From contig JAFPBP010000176.1 of NCBI GenBank assembly GCA_017424085.1, positions 1 through 12,454 on the forward strand: a stretch of DNA of 12,454 bases. Direction: 5' to 3'. The notes under the pieces were generated by a model. That model was not told where the DNA came from and ran no database searches. It worked only from the letters and a program-made list of their open reading frames with translations. Numbering within the stretch: position 1 is the stretch's first letter; each line of letters opens with the position of its first letter. Made by a program: the position numbers and the translations under genes. This document shows, piece after piece, positions 6,282 through 12,450 of this stretch. This DNA comes from Clostridia bacterium (lineage in GTDB: Bacteria > Bacillota > Clostridia > Oscillospirales > UBA644).

Positions 6282-6890
6282 TTATTCGTACATGACCTCG
6301 TCAAGATAGGTTGCGGAGAGGTCTGCAATGTAAAACAACAGGGTCTCGGGATAGTCTGTGTTTACTTTTTGCAGAAGATTGCGGTATTCGTAATCTTCAC
6401 CTCCGTAAGGACCCATGTGATAGTAGATGCACAATTCCTCCGAGGGGGTCAGGCGCAGAAACGTTCCGATCATGCGAATGGATCGGTAGGAATGGGGGAG
6501 CGGGGGAGAGACGGCTTTTGTGTTGGACCAGACGTCATACTGCTCCCACTTCCCGTTCACCTTCCGATTCCGTTGCTCGAGAACGTAGTAATTGCATTTG
6601 CAGATATCGTGGAGAAGAGAAGTCAAGATGATGCTCTCTTCGGGAAGATCAATTTCACGAAGCTGAAGCTGCGCCTTGAAATTCTCGTATACGTTCAGCG
6701 TATGGGCGAGTAAGCCCCCCAGACAGTTGTTATGGTAGCGGGTGGAGGCGGGCGCTGTAAAGAAATCGGTTTTCGTTTCAAGATAATCGATCAGATTTTC
6801 AATTCCCTTGCGGTCCACCGAGCGAAGCAGACGCAGGAACGTTTCCTTGTTTTCATTTTGCTGTTCGGGCTTGTACATACGCTTCCTCAT
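6282..6890 (-). CDS. HD-domain superfamily hydrolase
   Basis: A 202-residue protein with an HD phosphohydrolase pattern. It contains a conserved entry segment (LLRSVDRKGIENLI, then FFTAPASTRYH) and GGLLAHTLNVY (His63). The HD doublet is in LLHDICK (His94, Asp95), followed by YYHMGPYGG (His158) and IADLSATYLDE (Asp190). These are the residues that would hold one or two metal ions. The family is frequent in Clostridia and annotated only as hydrolase; candidate substrates are nucleotides, cyclic nucleotides or RNA 3' ends. Its ATG (6888-6890) overlaps the TGA of the deacetylase-like gene as ATGA. The ATG at 6876-6878 has GAGGA 5 nt upstream and could be the real start (198 residues). Last gene of a three-gene unit. 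Confidence 0.85.
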   Translation of the reverse strand: MRKRMYKPEQQNENKETFLRLLRSVDRKGIENLIDYLETKTDFFTAPASTRYHNNCLGGLLAHTLNVYENFKAQLQLREIDLPEESIILTSLLHDICKCNYYVLEQRNRKVNGKWEQYDVWSNTKAVSPPLPHSYRSIRMIGTFLRLTPSEELCIYYHMGPYGGEDYEYRNLLQKVNTDYPETLLFYIADLSATYLDEVMYE

Positions 6891-7780
6891 CTCTGTCTGA
6901 CAATGGCGAATTCCACGGGCATCGTCTCAAACGCATACCCGAGAGTTTTCAGCCCCTCAATAATGGAGGGGAGCGCCTTTGTCGTCCGATTGTTGTTTGT
7001 GAAAAGGATGACGCAGGTTTTCGATTCGTTTTTGAGCGGGGTCTGCGCCTTTTTCAGGGTGTTGCTGACAATGGTATCTACGTTCGAGACGGTGGCATCA
7101 CCTGTGTCGACAGTCCAGTCATTCACGATAAAGCCTTCCGCAATCAGACGGGCAAGAACTGCCTTAAAGCAATCGTTGCTTCCCGTGTTCTTTTTGAATC
7201 GATATTCCGCCGTGGCAGAGCCTCCGGGCATCCGAACCAAAACCGCATCCTTCCCCGTGATCTGCTTGATCAGATCTCTGCATTTATAAAGATCCTCAAA
7301 GTACGCAGTTTCGTTTTTATAGATCTCGGACATGTCGCCCGAATAGGATCGGATCCCGATAGCATGTCCCGCATCGGAGGCAGCCTTGAGCGCCTCCTGC
7401 ATTTCGGTATTGTTGGCAAGGTTCTTGCCGATCACGAAAAACGTTGCCTTAACCCCTGCTTCGTTCAGTTGGTTGACAACCGAAACGGTAACGGAGGTGA
7501 AGCCTTCGTCAAAGGTGAGGAACGCCGTGGGGTTCTTTTTGTATCCCGCACGCTTTTCCGCAACGCGCAATTTCTCTGCAACCTCTGCACGGTCCTCTGT
7601 CAGAGAAGCCAGCTCGGACTCCAATTCGGTGATATCCTCGTTGAACTCCTCGATCTTGGTTCGAACGTCTTCGAAATTCCCCATGTTGTCCATGGTGTTC
7701 TTTTCCTTTATGCATCCGAACAGGAGCAGGAGAGAGAGGAGCGCTGTGATGAAAGCGGAGCACACACTTGCAAATCTCAT
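6887..7780 (-). CDS. coiled-coil lipoprotein with degenerate polysaccharide deacetylase (NodB) domain
   Basis: A 297-residue exported protein. A hydrophobic signal ends in LFGC (Cys23), a plausible though imperfect lipobox. A charged heptad-like coiled coil occupies about 36-78. A NodB fold follows from about 84: AFLTFDEG (Asp91), KATFFVIG, GHAIGIRSYSG, VRMPGG (motif 3), NDWTVDTGD (motif 4) and ALPSIIEGLKTLGYAF. Active members have TFDD, HxxxH and an LxH motif. Here the metal-binding Asp is Glu92, the two His of motif 2 are Arg144 and Gly148, and the motif 5 His is Thr261. It is therefore probably not a standard deacetylase but a peptidoglycan or glycan-binding pseudoenzyme. GGAGG precedes the start by 6-7 nt, and the preceding gene stops only 11 bp upstream. 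Confidence 0.85.
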   Translation of the reverse strand: MRFASVCSAFITALLSLLLLFGCIKEKNTMDNMGNFEDVRTKIEEFNEDITELESELASLTEDRAEVAEKLRVAEKRAGYKKNPTAFLTFDEGFTSVTVSVVNQLNEAGVKATFFVIGKNLANNTEMQEALKAASDAGHAIGIRSYSGDMSEIYKNETAYFEDLYKCRDLIKQITGKDAVLVRMPGGSATAEYRFKKNTGSNDCFKAVLARLIAEGFIVNDWTVDTGDATVSNVDTIVSNTLKKAQTPLKNESKTCVILFTNNNRTTKALPSIIEGLKTLGYAFETMPVEFAIVRQR

Positions 7781-7791
7781 ACGGCACCTCC

Positions 7792-8073
7792 TTAATCGGT
7801 CAGCTGGGAGATCTTTTTGTTCATGTCTTCGATCTCCTGACGAATGGTTTCGATTCTGGATTCAAGCGTGTTTTTACGGTTTTTAACGTCGGTGAATTCG
7901 TCCATGATCTGTTGATATTCCGCAGGGCGGGCTTCGTTGACCTCCCGAAGCTGGTTGTATTCGCTCAGCAGAAAGATCATAACAGCCAAAAAGACGACGG
8001 CAATAAGGACGAAGATCAGATCCACGATCTTCTCCTTGCGAAATCTTTTTTGCTCTCTCGTTCTTTCTTTCAT
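7792..8073 (-). CDS. small single-pass membrane protein with coiled coil
   Basis: A 93-residue protein not recognised as a named family. A strongly basic N-terminal tail (about 1-15), one membrane segment at about 16-37 and a charged coiled coil from about 40 to the C-terminus predict an inside-out topology with the coiled coil outside. The outline resembles FtsL/DivIC/FtsB-type division proteins, but no diagnostic motif was seen and that is only a likeness in shape. The ATG at 8071-8073 is preferred because GGGAG lies 9 nt upstream; the in-frame ATG at 8080-8082 directly abuts the SD. Its stop codon at 7792 is 11 bp before the deacetylase-like gene, beside that gene's SD, so the two are translationally linked. 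It is first in the three-gene unit. Confidence 0.75.
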   Translation of the reverse strand: MKERTREQKRFRKEKIVDLIFVLIAVVFLAVMIFLLSEYNQLREVNEARPAEYQQIMDEFTDVKNRKNTLESRIETIRQEIEDMNKKISQLTD

Positions 8074-8128
8074 CAGAATCATCTCCCGTAAAACAGTTTC
8101 GTTGTTGTGTGATTGATTTCTTAATTAT

Positions 8129-8157
8129 ATTATAGCATACTTTTCTTTGAATTGCAA
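8129..8157 (-). promoter_or_regulatory. predicted SigA promoter for the coiled-coil/deacetylase-like/HD operon
   Basis: Minus strand: TTGCAA (8152-8157), 17-bp spacer, TATAAT (8129-8134). The leader would be about 50 nt. Confidence 0.7.
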
Positions 8158-8250
8158 GACCTTTTACTGAATGAATCGTAATTTTTCGGAACAAAATCGA
8201 AGCGTAATTGTGCCGATTGTGACAAAAGATGGATTTTATTCGGAAAAATA

Positions 8251-8279
8251 TTGACAAATGGTCGGAAATATTATATTAT
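8251..8279 (+). promoter_or_regulatory. predicted SigA promoter for rny
   Basis: TTGACA (8251-8256), 17-bp spacer, TATTAT (8274-8279). Transcription should start near 8286, giving a leader of about 60 nt. The 94 bp between this and the divergent promoter at 8129-8157 is AT-rich, with no other recognisable feature. Confidence 0.7.
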
Positions 8280-8322
8280 AGATATGTATATGTTAATTTT
8301 AGCGAATTTTCTATACACATAA

Positions 8323-8341
8323 CCTAATGTTAGGAGGCTGA
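8323..8341 (+). promoter_or_regulatory. rny ribosome binding region with inverted repeat and mini-ORF
   Basis: AGGAGG (8332-8337) is a full Shine-Dalgarno sequence. Its first bases belong to the small inverted repeat CCTAA (8323-8327) / TTAGG (8330-8334). A 4-codon ORF, ATG TTA GGA GGC TGA (8327-8341), runs across it. The SD sits 9 nt before the ATT at 8347. Confidence 0.5.
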
Positions 8342-8346
8342 TTCCC

Positions 8347-9900
8347 ATTCCCCCCATTCTTACAGTCGTTTTTGCGGCCGTTGCCGTTGTGATAGCTGTC
8401 GTGGTCGGATTCTTTGTTGGCATTGCTTACCGAAAGAAGATCGGTGAGGCTGCTATCGGCTCTGCCGAAGAAAAGGCCAGAAACATCATTAACGATGCAA
8501 TGAAAACCGCTGAAACCAAATCGAAAGAAACCCTCTTGGAAGCGAAGGAGGATATCCATCGCAGCCGTACCGAAGCCGAAAAAGAGATCCGTGATCGCCG
8601 CGGCGAGCTGCAGCGCATGGAGAAGCGCCTGGTTCAGAAGGAAGAACTTCTGGATAAGCGCGAGGCGTCTTATGCCGCCAAGGAAGAAAATCTTGACCGC
8701 CAGATGAAAAAGGCGGAAGCCCTGGAGGTCCAGAAGATCGAGATCATTGAGCAACAGCGCAAGATGCTGGAGCAGATTTCTTCCATGACCGCCGATCAGG
8801 CGCGCGCATACCTCCTTGAAACCCTGCAGAACGATCTGAAGCATGAGTCTGCGGCTATGATCAAGGATATGGAGACTCGCACCAGAGAAGAGGCGGAAAA
8901 TCAGGCGAAAGAGCTGATTACCCGCGCCATTCAGAAGTGCGCATCCGATCATGTGTCCGAAGCCACCGTTTCGGTGGTCTCCCTGCCCAACGATGAAATG
9001 AAGGGTCGCATCATCGGACGTGAAGGCCGCAACATCCGTGCATTGGAGAATCTGACGGGCGTTGATCTGATCATCGACGATACCCCCGAAACCATCACCC
9101 TCTCCAGCTTTGATATGGTGCGCCGCGAGGTTGCCCGCATCGCTCTGGAGCGCTTGATCCAGGACGGCAGAATTCATCCCACCCGCGTAGGCGACATGGT
9201 GGAAAAGGCACGCAAGGAAGTGGATCAGGTTATAAAGAAGGAAGGCGAACGTGCCATCTTTGAAACCAACGTTCACGGCATTCACCCCGAGCTGGTCAAG
9301 CTTTTGGGTCGCTTGCATTACCGTACCTCCTTTGGTCAGAACGTTCTGAATCACTCCATCGAGGTTGCTCACCTGTCGGGCATCCTTGCAGGAGAACTGA
9401 AGGTTGACGTTGCAGCCGCAAAGCGTGCAGGTCTTCTGCATGATATCGGCAAATCGGTGGATCAGGAGACGGAAGGCTCCCACATCTCCATTGGTGTCGA
9501 TCTTGCCCGTAAGTACAAGGAGCATGAAAACATCGTTCACGCCATTGAGGCGCATCACGGCGACGTGGAGGCTCGTACCATTCTTGCTGCCATCGTTCAG
9601 GCGGCGGATGCCATTTCCGCAGCCCGTCCCGGTGCCCGTCGCGAGGATATCGAGAACTATATCAAGCGTCTTGAAAAGCTGGAATCCATTGCCAATGACT
9701 TCAAGGGCGTTGAGCGCACCTATGCGATCCAGGCGGGTCGAGAGATCCGCGTGATGGTTCGTCCCGAGGACATCACCGACGACGATATGATCATCCTTGC
9801 CCGCGATATTGCAAAGCGCATTGAGAGCGAATTGGAATATCCCGGTCAGATCAAGGTCCACGTGATCCGTGAGAATCGTGCCATCGAATACGCGAAGTAA
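8347..9900 (+). CDS. rny: ribonuclease Y, apparent AUU start
   Basis: Membrane-anchored endoribonuclease that initiates mRNA decay in many Firmicutes. The domains are complete and in order. A single TM helix lies at about 4-27, followed by a long charged coiled coil (about 30-190). A KH domain follows with GRIIGREGRN (about 221-230), then an HD domain with LLHDIGK (about 365-366) and a conserved C-terminal region ending ENRAIEYAK. From ATT 8347 the protein has 517 residues, against 520 in B. subtilis, and its HD doublet falls within three residues of the B. subtilis position. No ATG, GTG or TTG exists in this frame between the stop at 8320 and GTG 8389. That GTG has no SD and would cut away about half of the TM helix, so the ATT 9 nt after AGGAGG is chosen. 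Codons are unusually C-ending (CGC, ATC, ACC), suggesting high expression. Confidence 0.93.
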   Translation: MPPILTVVFAAVAVVIAVVVGFFVGIAYRKKIGEAAIGSAEEKARNIINDAMKTAETKSKETLLEAKEDIHRSRTEAEKEIRDRRGELQRMEKRLVQKEELLDKREASYAAKEENLDRQMKKAEALEVQKIEIIEQQRKMLEQISSMTADQARAYLLETLQNDLKHESAAMIKDMETRTREEAENQAKELITRAIQKCASDHVSEATVSVVSLPNDEMKGRIIGREGRNIRALENLTGVDLIIDDTPETITLSSFDMVRREVARIALERLIQDGRIHPTRVGDMVEKARKEVDQVIKKEGERAIFETNVHGIHPELVKLLGRLHYRTSFGQNVLNHSIEVAHLSGILAGELKVDVAAAKRAGLLHDIGKSVDQETEGSHISIGVDLARKYKEHENIVHAIEAHHGDVEARTILAAIVQAADAISAARPGARREDIENYIKRLEKLESIANDFKGVERTYAIQAGREIRVMVRPEDITDDDMIILARDIAKRIESELEYPGQIKVHVIRENRAIEYAK

Positions 9901-9922
9901 AATTGAATCCGAGAAAAAAGTC

Positions 9923-9954
9923 GACGGTCTCTTTTGTGAGACCGTCCTTTTTTT
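9923..9954 (+). terminator. intrinsic terminator of rny
   Basis: Perfect 9-bp stem GACGGTCTC (9923-9931) / GAGACCGTC (9938-9946), a 6-nt loop, then C and seven T. The end of the T run forms the first bases of the spoIIGA promoter -35 element. Confidence 0.93.
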
Positions 9955-9985
9955 GACAGAAATTTTTGCCCAAACGCGATATAAT
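9953..9985 (+). promoter_or_regulatory. spoIIG-type promoter with 21-bp spacer
   Basis: TTGACA (9953-9958) and TATAAT (9980-9985) are both perfect hexamers but 21 bp apart, far from the 17-bp optimum. No acceptable -35 exists at normal spacing. The B. subtilis spoIIG promoter has the same peculiarity (22 bp) and needs phosphorylated Spo0A. A TGCCCAA (9967-9973) matches the 0A box TGNCGAA except for one base, but lies inside the spacer. A weaker AGTCGAC is at 9919-9925. Spo0A control is inferred. Confidence 0.65.
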
Positions 9986-10005
9986 GAACGCATGGGGGTG
10001 AGGCA

Positions 10006-10902
10006 TTGATCGTATATCCCGATCTGGCGTTTCTTTTGGGGGCGCTGATCCATGGCGGGGTTCTGTATCTTGCCCTGCAGCTGTGTGATCTTCCCCTTCG
10101 AAAAGGACGATATCTGCTTGCTGTTGCAGTCTCCGCCACGGGATCCGCACTGTATTGCATTCCCGCCATCTCGGTTTTCCCCTTGGTTTTCGTTGGGATT
10201 GTGTTCTACGCAGTTGCCTTGCAGGGAAAGCGGTTGCTCGGAACGCTTCGGAACGTCATAACCGCATTTGTGGTTCTTATTGCTTATTGCGGTGCTTACA
10301 TTGTGATCTCCGAGCTTCTTTTTTCAGTTTCTGCCTCAGGTTTTGCGGATGGAATCTATCTTCTTTTGGGGTTTTTCCCGTGTGTTTTGAGCTTGATTTT
10401 TGTGTTTCTTGGCGGAGCTTGTGCCTTGCGGGTATTGCGACATCGGCATGGTCGGCGCGGATTTGTTACGTGTTCTTTGACTTACGGAGGGCATTACGGT
10501 ACCTTTCGTTGTCTTGTGGACAGCGGAAATCTGTTGCGCGATCCCATTTCGGGCGTTCCCGTGGTTGTTGTGGAATATGATATGTTGCGCCGTGTATTCG
10601 GAGAAACGCTACCGTATCCCATGAGTTGTGAATTCTCTGAATTTTTTGGAAAAAACGTGCGGATGCTTCCTGTACGGACGGTAGCGGGCGACGGGGAAAT
10701 GCTGGCAGGGTTTGTTCCGGAAGACTTCAGGGTCAATGATGTTCCCCATAAGGCGGTCCTTGCCGTGACGCCGCGGTGTCTGGAGCAAAGGGGGCGTTTT
10801 GAGGGGGTAATTGGAATCGAATTAGTACGAGGAGGCGCTTGCTGTGAACCTATTGATACAATTTGGAAGAATAATTCGTTTTTGGAAGCTTCTGACCTTT
10901 GA
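10006..10902 (+). CDS. spoIIGA: sporulation sigma-E processing peptidase SpoIIGA
   Basis: Membrane-embedded aspartic protease that removes the pro-sequence of SigE in the mother cell after engulfment signalling by SpoIIR. The 298-residue protein (B. subtilis: about 309) begins MIVYPDLAFLL, like the family start MxIYxD. It has about five hydrophobic segments across residues 5-142. The soluble protease domain follows a basic stretch (RHRHGRRG) and carries the catalytic DSGN (Asp172) in CLVDSGNLLRDP, then PVVVVE. The TTG at 10006 is chosen because of the GGGGGTGAGG sequence just upstream (9994-10003) and the family N-terminus. The last 59 bp overlap sigE, so the protease and its substrate are translationally coupled. 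The gene follows the unusual 21-bp-spaced promoter. Confidence 0.95.
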   Translation: MIVYPDLAFLLGALIHGGVLYLALQLCDLPLRKGRYLLAVAVSATGSALYCIPAISVFPLVFVGIVFYAVALQGKRLLGTLRNVITAFVVLIAYCGAYIVISELLFSVSASGFADGIYLLLGFFPCVLSLIFVFLGGACALRVLRHRHGRRGFVTCSLTYGGHYGTFRCLVDSGNLLRDPISGVPVVVVEYDMLRRVFGETLPYPMSCEFSEFFGKNVRMLPVRTVAGDGEMLAGFVPEDFRVNDVPHKAVLAVTPRCLEQRGRFEGVIGIELVRGGACCEPIDTIWKNNSFLEASDL

Positions 10903-11563
10903 TGAAAGTGGAGTCTTTTATATTAACGGAAGCGAGGTTTTACCTCCGCCCCTGTCGGCGGACGAGGAGCAGGACTACGTGTCTCGATTGATTACAGGGG
11001 ATACGGCGGCGCGAGACACGTTGATTTCGCACAATTTGCGACTTGTTGTGTATATTGCCCGCAAATTTGAGGTCTCGGTGTTGTCTTGCTCCATCGAGGA
11101 TTTGATTTCCATCGGAACCATCGGATTGATCAAGGCTGTGAATACATACTGCCCCGGAAAGAATATCAAGCTTGCCACGTATGCATCCCGATGCATTGAA
11201 AATGAAATTCTGATGTTTCTGCGGAAAACGGGGAATCTTCGGAACGAGGTTTCCATTGAAGAGCCGCTTAACGTAGATTGGGACGGAAACGAGTTGATCC
11301 TCAGTGATATTCTGGATAGCGGGGGCGATGAGGTCGGAACAGAAATTGAACGGGAGGATGAAGCGGCGCTTCTCAAAGCAGAAGTCAGCCGATTATCGCC
11401 CCGTTCACGGAAGATTATTGAATTGCGGTACGGATTTACGGGCAACCGTCCTTATACGCAAAAGGAGGTTGCGGATCTTTTGGGGATATCCCAATCGTAT
11501 ATCTCACGACTTGAAAAAAAGATCCTATGCAGTCTGAAGGACAAATTGAGGGAAATCTGTTAA
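10844..11563 (+). CDS. sigE: RNA polymerase sporulation sigma factor SigE (pro-SigE)
   Basis: First mother-cell sigma factor of sporulation. Its 239 residues equal the B. subtilis length. Residues 1 to about 28 form the amphipathic, membrane-associated pro-sequence (FGRIIRFWKLL) that SpoIIGA removes; the conserved GSEVLPPPLS follows. Region 2 shows NLRLVVYIARKF, DLISIGTIGLIKAVN and ATYASRCIENEI. EEPLNVDWDGNEL (139-151) is SigE-typical, and region 4 contains LSPRSRKIIELRYG and the helix-turn-helix EVADLLGISQSYISRLEKK. The GTG start at 10844 has AGGAGG 8 nt upstream, inside spoIIGA. The stop codon shares TTAA with the stop of the convergent Spo0A-like gene. Many spore formers have sigG immediately after sigE; here it is absent. 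Confidence 0.97.
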   Translation: MNLLIQFGRIIRFWKLLTFDESGVFYINGSEVLPPPLSADEEQDYVSRLITGDTAARDTLISHNLRLVVYIARKFEVSVLSCSIEDLISIGTIGLIKAVNTYCPGKNIKLATYASRCIENEILMFLRKTGNLRNEVSIEEPLNVDWDGNELILSDILDSGGDEVGTEIEREDEAALLKAEVSRLSPRSRKIIELRYGFTGNRPYTQKEVADLLGISQSYISRLEKKILCSLKDKLREIC

Positions 11564-12348
11564 CGGCGGGGTCCGCGCAGGATCTTCGCGGGGTTTCCGA
11601 ACTCGATCGTATAATATGTATTGACGATCTCTGCAAAGTTTCGGAATGTGACGGGAAAGAATTGATAATGATCCGCAATCTTCAACCGTTCACGGAACGC
11701 TTGCTCCACGGGATAGGTCAGCGATGATTCAATGAAACGAAGCATGGCTCGTTCGACCAGCCGCGGGGACGTGTTGTATTTTTCCGCAAGACGTTTATAG
11801 ATCTTCGCAGATCCGAACAGAACGTGCAGGTCCGGGTAGAAATACAGAATTACCAGTGCGTCAAGAAGATATTGATATCCTTTCATGTTGCATCGAAATC
11901 CGCATTCCCGAAAGATCGCGTCAAGGTTTTCATACGTTTTTGCTTTCAGAGGTTCCTTTCGCGCTGTAAAAGGCTTTCGGATCATTTTGGGAACCTCTGT
12001 TGCGATCGCAAAATAATTGGAGGTCCCGTAATAGCATCTTATGGGATGAAAGCGGTCAAGACGGGCTCTGTCCTCCTCGGACAGAGGTCGGTTGGAAAGG
12101 AATGCCAAACGGTATTTGAAATTGTTCCGATACCCTGCAACGTCTGACACCTTTACTCCGCATTCTTCAAACAAAATCGGATCTATGATCAGCACGTGGG
12201 GCTTGAATTCCGAAAGAAAGCCGAATACGTCCTTGGGTTGATAAGAGAATCGTATGCACTCTTTTCCGTAGCAGAGGCACATGGTTTTATACAATTTATC
12301 GGTTTCGGGGATATCCACGATCATGGCAATTCTGTACTGCGGCTTCAT
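11560..12348 (-). CDS. atypical Spo0A-like regulator with degenerate receiver domain
   Basis: A 262-residue protein. Residues about 138-250 match the Spo0A effector domain: IFRECGFRCNMKGYQYL, then IYKRLAEKYNTSPRLVERAM (the DNA-recognition helix region; Spo0A has IAEKYNTTPSRVERAI), and an ending FRNFAEIVNTYYTIE. The first 125 residues look like a worn receiver domain. Asp56 in VLIIDP sits where Spo0A has its phosphoacceptor and Ser85 could replace the conserved Thr. The N-terminal acidic pair is reduced to Asp12 and the invariant Lys is not recognisable. Phosphorylation is thus doubtful. It is probably a paralogue rather than the main Spo0A, which is normally near spoIVB. AGGAG lies 7 nt before the ATG, and a SigA-like promoter is upstream. 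It converges on sigE without a terminator between them. Confidence 0.8.
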   Translation of the reverse strand: MKPQYRIAMIVDIPETDKLYKTMCLCYGKECIRFSYQPKDVFGFLSEFKPHVLIIDPILFEECGVKVSDVAGYRNNFKYRLAFLSNRPLSEEDRARLDRFHPIRCYYGTSNYFAIATEVPKMIRKPFTARKEPLKAKTYENLDAIFRECGFRCNMKGYQYLLDALVILYFYPDLHVLFGSAKIYKRLAEKYNTSPRLVERAMLRFIESSLTYPVEQAFRERLKIADHYQFFPVTFRNFAEIVNTYYTIEFGNPAKILRGPRR

Positions 12349-12380
12349 AGAGAACTCCTGTCATACGATAAGTTGTTATA

Positions 12381-12409
12381 ATGATATCATGTTTTGAATC
12401 GTTTGTCAA
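12381..12409 (-). promoter_or_regulatory. predicted SigA promoter for the Spo0A-like gene
   Basis: Minus strand: TTGACA (12404-12409), 17-bp spacer, TATCAT (12381-12386). The -10 lies in the palindrome ATGATATCAT (12381-12390), which could also be an operator. The expected leader is about 30 nt. Confidence 0.65.
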
Positions 12410-12413
12410 GTGC

Positions 12414-12450
12414 AAAACAGCGTACGGAATGCTCCGCACGCTGTTTTTTT
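12414..12450. terminator. intrinsic terminator upstream of the Spo0A-like promoter
   Basis: Stem AACAGCGTACGGA (12416-12428) / TCCGCACGCTGTT (12433-12445), loop ATGC. The one imperfect pair is A-C on the plus strand and G-U on the minus strand. The flanking A and T runs allow function in both directions. It most likely ends a minus-strand transcript entering from the right of the window. Confidence 0.75.

Noticed and set aside
7792..8073. FtsL or DivIC orthologue
   Set aside because: Only the topology matches. There is no diagnostic motif and no mraW/pbp neighbourhood.
8389..8391. GTG as start of rny
   Set aside because: No SD in front and it would remove about 14 residues including half of the conserved membrane anchor.
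9967..9973. TGCCCAA as a Spo0A box
   Set aside because: One mismatch to TGNCGAA and placed between the -35 and -10, unlike known activating sites. Mentioned only as a candidate, not annotated.
8311..10053. 580-residue open frame on the minus strand across rny
   Set aside because: It is the antisense shadow of rny, left open by that gene's C-ending codon bias. It shows no SD, no family resemblance and an unnatural composition.
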